From Cyprinodon diabolis (Eukaryota; Chordata; Actinopteri; Cyprinodontiformes; Cyprinodontidae), in contig JARPUW010000505.1 of assembly GCA_030533445.1 (NCBI GenBank), positions 81,373-145,372 on the forward strand: 64,000 nt of DNA, written 5' to 3'. This document shows positions 38,721-49,785 of this stretch, piece by piece; within the stretch, counting starts at the first letter, position 1, and each line of letters begins with the position of its first letter. Position numbers and translations under genes: made by a program. The notes beneath the pieces are model-generated. The model saw only the letters and a list, made by a program, of their open reading frames with translations. It was not told the origin of the DNA and searched no databases.

Positions 38721-40535
38721 AGGAGAGGAAACAAGGAGAGGAAACAAGGAGAGGAAATAAGGAGAGGAAACAAGGAGAGGAAACAAGGAGAGGAAACAAG
38801 GAGAGGAAATAAGGAGAGGAAATAAGGAGAGGAGGAGAGGAAACAAGGAGAGGAAACAAGGAGAGGAAATAAGGAGAGGAAACAATGAGAGGAGGAGAGG
38901 ATACAAGGAGAGGAAACAAGGAGAGGAAATAAGGAGAGGAAGTAAGGAGAGGAAACAAGGAGAGGAAATAAGGAGAGGAAACAAGAGGAAACAAGGAGAG
39001 GAAACAAGGAGAGGAAATAAGGAGAGGAAACAAGGAGAGGAGGAGAGGAAACAAGGAGAGGAAATAAGGAGAGGAAGTAAGGAGAGGAAACAAGGAGAGG
39101 AAATAATGAGAGGAAACAAGGAGAGGAAATAAGGAGAGGAGGAGAGGAAACAAGGAGAGGAGGAGAGGAGAGGAAACAAGGAGAGGAAATAAGGAGAGGT
39201 AACAAGGAGAGGAAATAAGGAAAGGAAATAAGGAGAGGAAACAATGAGAGGAAATAAGGAGAGGAAACAAGGAGAGGAAATAAGGAGAGGAAGTAAGGAG
39301 AGGAAACAAGGAGAGGAGGAGAGGAAACAAGGAGATGAGGAGAGGAAACAAGGAGAGGAAATAAGGAGAGGAAGTAAGGAGAGGAAACAAGGAGAGGAAA
39401 TAAGGAGAGGAAACAAGAGGAAACAAGGAGAGGAAACAAGGAGAGGAAATAAGGAGAGGAAACAAGGAGAGGAGGAGAGGAAACAAGGAGAGGAAATAAG
39501 GAGAGGAAGTAAGGAGAGGAAACAAGGAGAGGAAATAATGAGAGGAAACAAGGAGAGGAAATAAGGAGAGGAGGAGAGGAAACAAGGAGAGGAGGAGAGG
39601 AGAGGAAACAAGGAGAGGAAATAAGGAGAGGTAACAAGGAGAGGAAATAAGGAAAGGAAATAAGGAGAGGAAACAATGAGAGGAAATAAGGAGAGGAAAC
39701 AAGGAGAGGAAATAAGGAGAGGAAGTAAGGAGAGGAAACAAGGAGAGGAGGAGAGGAAACAAGGAGATGAGGAGAGGAAACAAGGAGAGAAAATAAGGAG
39801 AGGAAACAATGAGAGGAGGAGAGGAAACAAGGAGAGGAAACAAGGAGAGGAAACAAGGAGAGGAAATAAGGAGAGGAAACAAGGAGAGGAAACAAGGAGA
39901 GGAAACAAGGAGAGGAAATAAGGAGAGGAAATAAGGAGAGGAGGAGAGGAAACAAGGAGAGGAAACAAGGAGAGGAAATAAGGAGAGGAAATAAGGAGAG
40001 GAAACAATGAGAGGAGGAGAGGATACAAGGAGAGGAAACAAGGAGAGGAAATAAGGAGAGGAAGTAAGGAGAGGAAACAAGGAGAGGAAATAAGGAGAGG
40101 AAACAAGAGGAAACAAGGAGAGGAAACAAGGAGAGGAAATAAGGAGAGGAAACAAGGAGAGGAGGAGAGGAAACAAGGAGAGGAAATAAGGAGAGGAAGT
40201 AAGGAGAGGAAACAAGGAGAGGAAATAATGAGAGGAAACAAGGAGAGGAAATAAGGAGAGGAGGAGAGGAAACAAGGAGAGGAGGAGAGGAGAGGAAACA
40301 AGGAGAGGAAATAAGGAGAGGTAACAAGGAGAGGAAATAAGGAAAGGAAATAAGGAGAGGAAACAATGAGAGGAAATAAGGAGAGGAAACAAGGAGAGGA
40401 AATAAGGAGAGGAAGTAAGGAGAGGAAACAAGGAGAGGAGGAGAGGAAACAAGGAGATGAGGAGAGGAAACAAGGAGAGAAAATAAGGAGAGGAAACAAT
40501 GAGAGGAGGAGAGGAAACAAGGAGAGTGAACAAGG
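38230..40535 (+). repeat. Local tandem run of four cassettes, including a truncated hybrid
   Basis: Cassettes starting at 38,567, 39,244, 39,676 and 40,366 are spaced only 677, 432 and 690 bp apart, the densest packing in the window. Cassettes 38,567 and 39,676 share loss of GAGTGAAC and an identical downstream series. The one at 39,244 is cut after AAGGAGATGAGG at about 39,350 and runs straight into sequence normally found some 400 bp upstream of a cassette. That is the signature of a deletion or unequal-exchange junction. Confidence 0.75.
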
Positions 40536-42290
40536 AGAGGAAACAAGGAGAGGAAATAAGGAGAGGAAACAATGAGAGGAAATAAGGAGAGGAAACAAGG
40601 AGAGGAGGAGAGGAAACAAGGAGAGGAAACAAGGAGAGGAAATAAGGAGAGGAAATAAGGAGAGGAAACAATGAGAGGAGGAGAGGATACAAGGAGAGGA
40701 AACCAGGAGAGGAAATAAGGAGAGGAAGTAAGGAGAGGAAACAAGGAGAGGAAATAAGGAGAGGAAACAAGGAGAGGAAATAAGGAGAGGAAACAAGGAG
40801 AGGAAATAAGGAGAGGAAACAAGGAGAGGAGGAGAGGAAACAAGGAGAGGAAATAAGGAGAGGAAGTAAGGAGAGGAAATAAGGAGAGGAAACAAGGAGA
40901 GGAAATAAGGCGAGGAAACAAGGAGAGGAAATAAGGAGAGGAAGTAAGGAGAAGAAACAAGGAGAGGAAACAATGAGAGGAAACAAGGAGAGGAAACAAG
41001 GTGAGGAAACAAGGAGAGGAAATAAGGAGAGGAAATAAGGAGAGGAGGAGAGGAAACAAGGAGAGGAAACAAGGAGAGGAAATAAGGAGAGGAAATAAGG
41101 GGAGGAAACAAGGAGAGGAAATAAGGAGAGGAAACAAGGAGAGGAGGAGAGGAAACAAGGAGAGGAAACAAGGAGAGGAGGAGAGGAAACAAGGAGAGGA
41201 AATAAGGAGAGGAAGTAAGGAGAGGAAACAAGGAGAGGAAATAAGGAGAGGAAACAAGGAGAGGAAACAAGGAGAGGAAACAAGGAGAGGAAACAAGGAG
41301 AGGAAATAAGGCGAGGAAACAAGGAGAGGAAATAAGGAGAGGAAGTAAGGAGAAGAAACAAGGAGAGGAAACAATGAGAGGAAACAAGGAGAGGAAACAA
41401 GGTGAGGAAACAAGGAGAGGAAATAAGGAGAGGAAATAAGGAGAGGAAGAGAGGAAACAAGGAGAGGAAACAAGGAGAGGAAATAAGGAGAGGAAATAAG
41501 GAGAGGAAACAATGAGAGGAGGAGAGGATACAAGGAGAGGAAACAAGGAGAGGAAATAAGGAGAGGAAGTAAGGAGAGGAAACAAGGAGAGGAAATAAGG
41601 AGAGGAAACAAGGAGAGGAAATAAGAAGAGGAAACAAGGAGAGGAAACAATGAGAGGAAACAAGGAGAGGAAACAAGGAGAGGAAATAAGGAGAGGAAAT
41701 AATGAGAGGAAACAAGGAGAGGAAACAAGGAGAGGAAATAAGGAGAGGAAACAAGGAGAGGAAACAATGAGAGGAAACAAGGAGAGGAAACAATGAGAGG
41801 AAATAAGGAGAGGAAACAATGAGAGGAGGAGAGGATACAAAGAGAGGAAACAAGGAGAGGAAATAAGGAGAGGAAGTAAGGAGAGGAAACAAGGAGAGGA
41901 AATAAGGAGAGGAAACAAGGAGAGGAAACAAGGAGAGGAAATAAGGAGAGGAAACAAGGAGAGGAAACAATGAGAGGAAACAAGGAGAGGAAACAAGGAG
42001 AGGAAATAAGGAGAGGAAACAATGAGAGGAGGAGAGGATACAAGGAGAGGAAACAAGGAGAGGAAATAAGGAGAGGAAGTAAGGAGAGGAAACAAGGAGA
42101 GGAAATAAGGAGAGGAAACAAGGAGAGGAAACAAGGAGAGGAAATAAGGAGAGGAAACAAGGAGAGGAGGAGAGGAAACAAGGAGAGGAACCAAGGAGAG
42201 GAAATAAGGAGAGGAAGTAAGGAGAGGAAACAAAGAGAGGAAATAAGGAGAGGAAACAAGGAGAGGAAACAAGGAGAGGAAATAAGGAGA
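40040..42290 (+). repeat. Higher-order block F, copy 2
   Basis: Partner of 33.5-35.75 kb at offset 6,542. It is also related to 49.3-51.5 kb (41,001 to 50,243, offset 9,242) and 55.4-57.6 kb. It continues into cassette series at 42.9 and 43.5 kb whose relatives at 52,128 and 52,685 lie 9,216 bp downstream. Confidence 0.7.
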
Positions 42291-44199
42291 GGAAACAAGG
42301 AGAGGAAACAAGGAGAGGAAACAAGGAGAGGAAATAAGGAGAGGAAACAAGGAGAGGAAGTAAGGAGAGGAAACAATGAGAGGAAACAAGGAGAGGAAAC
42401 AAGGAGAGGAAACAAGGAGAGGAAATAAGGAGAGGAAATAAGGAGAGGAGGAGAGGAAACAAGGAGAGGAAACAAGGAGAGGAAATAAGGAGAGGAAATA
42501 AGGAGAGGAAACAATGAGAGGAGGAGAGGATACAAGGAGAGGAAACAAGGAGAGGAAATAAGGAGAGGAAGTAAGGAGAGGAAACAAGGAGAGGAAATAA
42601 GGAGAGGAAACAAGAGGAAACAAGGAGAGGAAACAAGGAGAGGAAATAAGGAGAGGAAACAAGGAGAGGAGGAGAGGAAACAAGGAGAGGAAATAAGGAG
42701 AGGAAGTAAGGAGAGGAAACAAGGAGAGGAAATAATGAGAGGAAACAAGGAGAGGAAATAAGGAGAGGAGGAGAGGAAACAAGGAGAGGAGGAGAGGAGA
42801 GGAAACAAGGAGAGGAAATAAGGAGAGGTAACAAGGAGAGGAAATAAGGAGAGAAAACAAGGAGAGGAAACAAGGAGAGGAAATAAGGAGAGGAAACAAG
42901 GAGAGGAAACAATGAGAGGAAACAAGGAGAGGAAACAAGGAGAGGAAATAAGGAGAGGAAACAATGAGAGGAGGAGAGGATACAAGGAGAGGAAACAAGG
43001 AGAGGAAATAAGGAGAGGAAGTAAGGAGAGGAAACAAGGAGAGGAAATAAGGAGAGGAAACAAGGAGAGGAAACAAGGAGAGGAAATAAGGAGAGGAAAC
43101 AAGGAGAGGAGGAGAGGAAACAAGGAGAGGAACCAAGGAGAGGAAACAAGGAGAGGAAATAAGGAGAGGAAGTAAGGAGAGGAAACAAGGAGAGGAAACA
43201 AGGAGAGGAAACAAGGAGAGGAAATAAGGAGAGGAAACAAGGAGAGGAGGAGAGGAAACAAGGAGAGGAAATAAGGAGAGCAAATAAGGAGAGGAAATAA
43301 GGAGAGGAAGTAAGGAGAGGAAACAAGGAGAGGAAACAATGAGAGGAAACAAGGAGAGGAAATAAGGAGAGGAAGTAAGGAGAGGAAACAAGGAGAGGAA
43401 ATAAGGAGAGGAAACAAGAAGAGGAAACAAGGAGAGGAAATAAGGAGAGGAAACAAGGAGAGGAAACAATGAGAGGAAACAAGGAGAGGAAACAAGGAGA
43501 GGAAATAAGGAGAGGAAACAATGAGAGGAGGAGAGGATACAAGGAGAGGAAACAAGGAGAGGAAATAAGGAGAGGAAGTAAGGAGAGGAAACAAGGAGAG
43601 GAAATAAGGAGAGGAAACAAGGAGAGGAAACAAGGAGAGGAAATAAGGAGAGGAAACAAGGAGAGGAGGAGAGGAAACAAGGAGAGGAACCAAGGAGAGG
43701 AAATAAGGAGAGGAAGTAAGGAGAGGAAACAAAGAGAGGAAATAAGGAGAGGAAACAAGGAGAGGAAATAAGGAGAGGAAATAAGGAGAGGAGGAGAGGA
43801 AACAAGGAGAGGAAACAAGGAGAGGAAATAAGGAGAGGAAATAAGGAGAGGAAACAATGAGAGGAGGAGAGGATACAAGGAGAGGAAACAAGGAGAGGAA
43901 ATAAGGAGAGGAAGTAAGGAGAGGAAACAAGGAGAGGAAATAAGGAGAGGAAACAAGAGGAAACAAGGAGAGGAAACAAGGAGAGGAAATAAGGAGAGGA
44001 AACAAGGAGAGGAGGAGAGGAAACAAGGAGAGGAAATAAGGAGAGGAAGTAAGGAGAGGAAACAAGGAGAGGAAATAATGAGAGGAAACAAGGAGAGGAA
44101 ATAAGGAGAGGAGGAGAGGAAACAAGGAGAGGAGGAGAGGAGAGGAAACAAGGAGAGGAAATAAGGAGAGGTAACAAGGAGAGGAAATAAGGAAAGGAA

Positions 44200-45800
44200 A
44201 TAAGGAGAGGAAACAATGAGAGGAAATAAGGAGAGGAAACAAGGAGAGGAAATAAGGAGAGGAAGTAAGGAGAGGAAACAAGGAGAGGAGGAGAGGAAAC
44301 AAGGAGATGAGGAGAGGAAACAAGGAGAGAAAATAAGGAGAGGAAACAATGAGAGGAGGAGAGGAAACAAGGAGAGTGAACAAGGAGAGGAAACAAGGAG
44401 AGGAAATAAGGAGAGGAAACAATGAGAGGAAATAAGGAGAGGAAACAATGAGAGGAGGAGAGGAAACAAGGAGAGGAAACAAGGAGAGGAAATAAGGAGA
44501 GGAAATAAGGAGAGGAAACAATGAGAGGAGGAGAGGATACAAGGAGAGGAAACCAGGAGAGGAAATAAGGAGAGGAAGTAAGGAGAGGAAACAAGGAGAG
44601 GAAATAAGGAGAGGAAACAAGGAGAGGAAATAAGGAGAGGAAACAAGGAGATGAAATAAGGAGAGGAAACAAGGAGAGGAGGAGAGGAAACAAGGAGAGG
44701 AAATAAGGAGAGGAAGTAAGGAGAGGAAATAAGGAGAGGAAACAAGGAGAGGAAATAAGGCGAGGAAACAAGGAGAGGAAATAAGGAGAGGAAGTAAGGA
44801 GAAGAAACAAGGAGAGGAAACAATGAGAGGAAACAAGGAGAGGAAACAAGGTGAGGAAACAAGGAGAGGAAATAAGGAGAGGAAATAAGGAGAGGAGGAG
44901 AGGAAACAAGGAGAGGAAACAAGGAGAGGAAATAAGGAGAGGAAATAAGGAGAGGAAACAAGGAGAGGAAATAAGGAGAGGAAACAAGGAGAGGAGGAGA
45001 GGAAACAAGGAGAGGAAACAAGGAGAGGAGGAGAGGAAACAAGGAGAGGAAATAAGGAGAGGAAGTAAGGAGAGGAAAAAAGGAGAGGAAATAAGGAGAG
45101 GAAACAAGGAGAGGAAACAAGGAGAGGAAACAAGGAGAGGAAACAAGGAGAGGAAATAAGGCGAGGAAACAAGGAGAGGAAATAAGGAGAGGAAGTAAGG
45201 AGAAGAAACAAGGAGAGGAAACAATGAGAGGAAACAAGGAGAGGAAACAAGGTGAGGAAACAAGGAGAGGAAATAAGGAGAGGAAATAAGGAGAGGAAGA
45301 GAGGAAACAAGGAGAGGAAACAAGGAGAGGAAATAAGGAGAGGAAATAAGGAGAGGAAACAATGAGAGGAGGAGAGGATACAAGGAGAGGAAACAAGGAG
45401 AGGAAATAAGGAGAGGAAGTAAGGAGAGGAAACAAGGAGAGGAAATAAGGAGAGGAAACAAGGAGAGGAATTAAGAAGAGGAAAACAAGGAGAGGAAACA
45501 ATGAGAGGAAACAAGGAGAGGAAACAAGGAGAGGAAATAAGGAGAGGAAATAATGAGAGGAAACAAGGAGAGGAAACAAGGAGAGGAAATAAGGAGAGGA
45601 AACAAGGAGAGGAAACAATGAGAGGAAACAAGGAGAGGAAACAATGAGAGGAAATAAGGAGAGGAAACAATGAGAGGAGGAGAGGATACAAAGAGAGGAA
45701 ACAAGGAGAGGAAATAAGGAGAGGAAGTAAGGAGAGGAAACAAGGAGAGGAAATAAGGAGAGGAAACAAGGAGAGGAAACAAGGAGAGGAAATAAGGAGA
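44200..45800 (+). repeat. Higher-order segment H, copy 1
   Basis: Recurs at 59.5-61.1 kb: 44,216 with 59,520 and 44,851 with 60,155 (both offset 15,304), the GGAAAAAAGG unit at about 45,076 and 60,380 (15,304), and GGAATTAAG at about 45,470 and 60,760. One extra A follows GGAATTAAGAAGAGG here (about 45,484), a rare 1-bp indel in the array. The right half is also present at the window start. Confidence 0.75.
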
Positions 45801-45844
45801 GGAAACAAGGAGAGGAAACAATGAGAGGAAACAAGGAGAGGAAA

Positions 45845-48800
45845 CAAGGTGAGGAAACAAGGAGAGGAAATAAGGAGAGGAAATAAGGAGAGGAGGAGAG
45901 GAAACAAGGAGAGGAAATAAGGAGAGGAAATAAGGAGAGGAAACAAGGAGAGGAAATAAGTAGAGGAAACAAGGAGAGGAGGAGAGGAAACAAGGAGAGG
46001 AAACAAGGAGAGGAGGAGAGGAAACAAGGAGAGGAAATAAGGAGAGGAAGTAAGGAGAGGAAACAAGGAGAGGAAATAAGGAGAGGAAACAAGGAGAGGA
46101 AACAAGGAGAGGAAACAAGGAGAGGAAATAAGGAGAGGAAGTAAGGAGAAGAAACAAGGAGAGGAAACAATGAGAGGAAACAAGGAGAGGAAACAAGGTG
46201 AGGAAACAAGGAGAGGAAATAAGAAGAGGAAATAAGGAGAGGAGGAGAGGAAACAAGGAGAGGAAACAAGGAGAGGAAATAAGGAGAGGAAATAAGGAGA
46301 GGAAACAATGAGAGGAGGAAAGGATACAAGGAGAGGAAACAAGGAGAGGAAATAAGGAGAGGAAGTAAGGAGAGGAAACAAGGAGAGGAAATAAGGAGAG
46401 GAAACAAGGAGAGGAAATAAGAAGAGGAAACAAGGAGAGGAAATAAGGAGAGGAAATAATGAGAGGAAACAAGGAGAGGAAACAAGGAGAGGAAATAAGG
46501 AGAGGAAACAAGGAGAGGAAACAATGAGAGGAAACAAGGAGAGGAAACAATGAGAGGAAATAAGGAGAGGAAACAATGAGAGGAGGAGAGGATACAAGAA
46601 GAGGAAACAAGGAGAGGAAATAAGGAGAGGAAGTAAGGAGAGGAAACAAGGAGAGGAAATAAGGAGAGGAAACAAGGAGAGGAAACAAGGAGAGGAAATA
46701 AGGAGAGGAAACAAGGAGAGGAGGAGAGGAAACAAGGAGAGGAAACAAGGAGATGAAATAAGGAGAGGAAGTAAGGAGAGGAAACAAAGAGAGGAAATAA
46801 GGAGAGGAAACAAGGAGAGGAAACAAGGAGAGGAAATAAGGAGAGGAAACAAGGAGAGGAAACAAGGAGAGGAAATAAGGAGAGGAAACAATGAGAGGAA
46901 ATAAGGAGAGGAAACAATGAGAGGAGGAGAGGAAACAAGGAGAGGAAATAAGGAGAGGAAACAAGGAGAGGAAATAAGCTGAGGAAATAAGGAGAGGAAA
47001 CAAGGAGAGGAAACAAGGAGAGGAAATAAGGAGAGGAAACAAGGAGAGGAAACAAGGAGAGGAAATAAGGAGAGGAAACAAGGAGAGGAGGAGAGGAAAC
47101 AAGGAGAGGAACCAAGGAGAGGAAATAAGGAGAGGAAGTAAGGAGAGGAAACAAAGAGAGGAAATAAGGAGAGGAAACAAGGAAAGGAAACAAGGAGAGG
47201 AAATAAGGAGAGGAAACAAGGAGAGGAAACAAGGAGAGGAGGAGAGGAAACAAGGAGAGGAAACAAGGAGAGGAAATAAGGAGAGGAAAGAAGGAGAGGA
47301 AGTAAGGAGAGGAAACAAGGAGAGGAAACAATGAGAGGAAACAAGGAGAGGAAACAAGGAGAGGAAATAAGGAGAGGAAATAAGGAGAGGAAAGAAGGAG
47401 AGGAAGTAAGGAGAGGAAACAAGGAGAGGAAACAATGAGAGGAAACAAGGAGAGGAAACAAGGAGAGGAAATAAGGAGAGGAAACAATGAGAGGAAACAA
47501 GGAGAGGAAACAAGGAGAGGAAACAAGGAGAGGAAATAAGGAGAGGAAACAAGGAGAGGAGGAGAGGAAACAAGGAGAGGAACCAAGGAGAGGAAATAAG
47601 GAGAGGAAGTAAGGAGAGGAAACAAAGAGAGGAAATAAGGAGAGGAAACAAGGAAAGGAAACAAGGAGAGGAAATAAGGAGAGGAAACAAGGAGAGGAAA
47701 CAAGGAGAGGAGGAGAGGAAACAAGGAGAGGAAACAAGGAGAGGAAATAAGGAGAGGAAATAAGGAGAGGAAAGAAGGAGAGGAAGTAAGGAGAGGAAAC
47801 AAGGAGAGGAAACAATGAGAGGAAACAAGGAGAGGAAACAAGGAGAGGAAATAAGGAGAGGAAATAAGGAGAGGAAAGAAGGAGAGGAAGTAAGGAGAGG
47901 AAACAAGGAGAGGAAACAATGAGAGGAAACAAGGAGAGGAAACAAGGAGAGGAAATAAGGAGAGGAAACAATGAGAGGAAACAAGGAGAGGAAACAAGGA
48001 GAGGAAACAAGGAGAGGAAATAAGGAGAGGAAACAAGGAGAGGAGGAGAGGAAACAAGCAGAGGAAATAAGGAGAGCAAATAAGGAGAGGAAATAAGGAG
48101 AGGAAGTAAGGAGAGGAAACAAGGAGAGGAAACAATGAGAGGAAACAAGGAGAGGAAATAAGGAGAGGAAGTAAGGAGAGGAAACAAGGAGAGGAAATAA
48201 GGAGAGGAAACAAGGAGAGGAAACAAGGAGAGGAAATAAGGAGAGGAAACAAGGAGAGGAAACAATGAGAGGAAACAAGGAGAGGAAACAAGGAGAGGAA
48301 ATAAGGAGAGGAAACAATGAGAGGAGGAGAGGATACAATGAGAGGAAACAAGGAGAGGAAATAAGGAGAGGAAGTAAGGAGAGGAAACAAGGAGAGGAAA
48401 TAAGGAGAGGAAACAAGGAGAGGAAATAAGGAGAGGAAACAAGGAGAGGAGGAGAGGAAACAAGGAGAGGAACCAAGGAGAGGAAACAAGGAGAGGAAAT
48501 AAGGAGAGGAAGTAAGGAGAGGAAACAAGGAGAGGAAACAAGGAGAGGAAACAAGGAGAGGAAATAAGGAGAGGAAACAAGGAGAGGAGGAGAGGAAACA
48601 AGGAGAGGAAATAAGGAGAGCAAATAAGGAGAGGAAATAAGGAGAGGAAGTAAGGAGAGGAAACAAGGAGAGGAAACAATGAGAGGAAACAAGGAGAGGA
48701 AATAAGGAGAGGAAGTAAGGAGAGGAAACAAGGAGAGGAAATAAGGAGAGGAAACAAGGAGAGGAAATAAGGAGAGGAAACAAGGAGAGGAAACAATGAG

Positions 48801-49785
48801 AGGAAACAAGGAGAGGAAACAAGGAGAGGAAATAAGGAGAGGAAACAATGAGAGGAGGAGAGGATACAAGGAGAGGAAACAAGGAGAGGAAATAAGGAGA
48901 GGAAGTAAGGAGAGGAAACAAGGAGAGGAAATAAGGAGAGGAAACAAGGAGAGGAAACAAGGAGAGGAAATAAGGAGAGGAAACAAGGAGAGGAGGAGAG
49001 GAAACAAGGAGAGGAACCAAGGAGAGGAAATAAGGAGAGGAAGTAAGGAGAGGAAACAAAGAGAGGAAATAAGGAGAGGAAACAAGGAGAGGAAACAAGG
49101 AGAGGAAATAAGGAGAGGAAACAAGGAGAGGAAACAAGGAGAGGAAACAAGGAGAGGAAATAAGGAGAGGAAATAAGGAGAGGAGGAGAGGAAACAAGGA
49201 GAGGAAACAAGGAGAGGAAATAAGGAGAGGAAATAAGGAGAGGAAACAATGAGAGGAGGAGAGGATACAAGGAGAGGAAACAAGGAGAGGAAATAAGGAG
49301 AGGAAGTAAGGAGAGGAAACAAGGAGAGGAAATAAGGAGAGGAAACAAGAGGAAACAAGGAGAGGAAACAAGGAGAGGAAATAAGGAGAGGAAACAAGGA
49401 GAGGAGGAGAGGAAACAAGGAGAGGAAATAAGGAGAGGAAGTAAGGAGAGGAAACAAGGAGAGGAAATAATGAGAGGAAACAAGGAGAGGAAATAAGGAG
49501 AGGAGGAGAGGAAACAAGGAGAGGAGGAGAGGAGAGGAAACAAGGAGAGGAAATAAGGAGAGGTAACAAGGAGAGGAAATAAGGAAAGGAAATAAGGAGA
49601 GGAAACAATGAGAGGAAATAAGGAGAGGAAACAAGGAGAGGAAATAAGGAGAGGAAGTAAGGAGAGGAAACAAGGAGAGGAGGAGAGGAAACAAGGAGAT
49701 GAGGAGAGGAAACAAGGAGAGAAAATAAGGAGAGGAAACAATGAGAGGAGGAGAGGAAACAAGGAGAGTGAACAAGGAGAGGAAA
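45845..49785 (+). repeat. Higher-order block C, copy 2
   Basis: Partner of 27.8-31.75 kb. It places an isolated left-type marker, AAGCTGAGG at about 46,978, in the middle of the right-type domain, which fits insertion or expansion of a boundary-spanning segment. Its left junction at about 45.8 kb follows directly on the segment that also occurs at 60.2-61.1 kb and at the window start. Private changes include AAGTAGAGG at about 45,961. Confidence 0.75.

Noticed and set aside
45484..45486. Single extra A after GGAATTAAGAAGAGG as a frameshift in a gene
   Set aside because: There is no gene here. It is a 1-bp indel in the repeat and could be a sequencing or assembly error.
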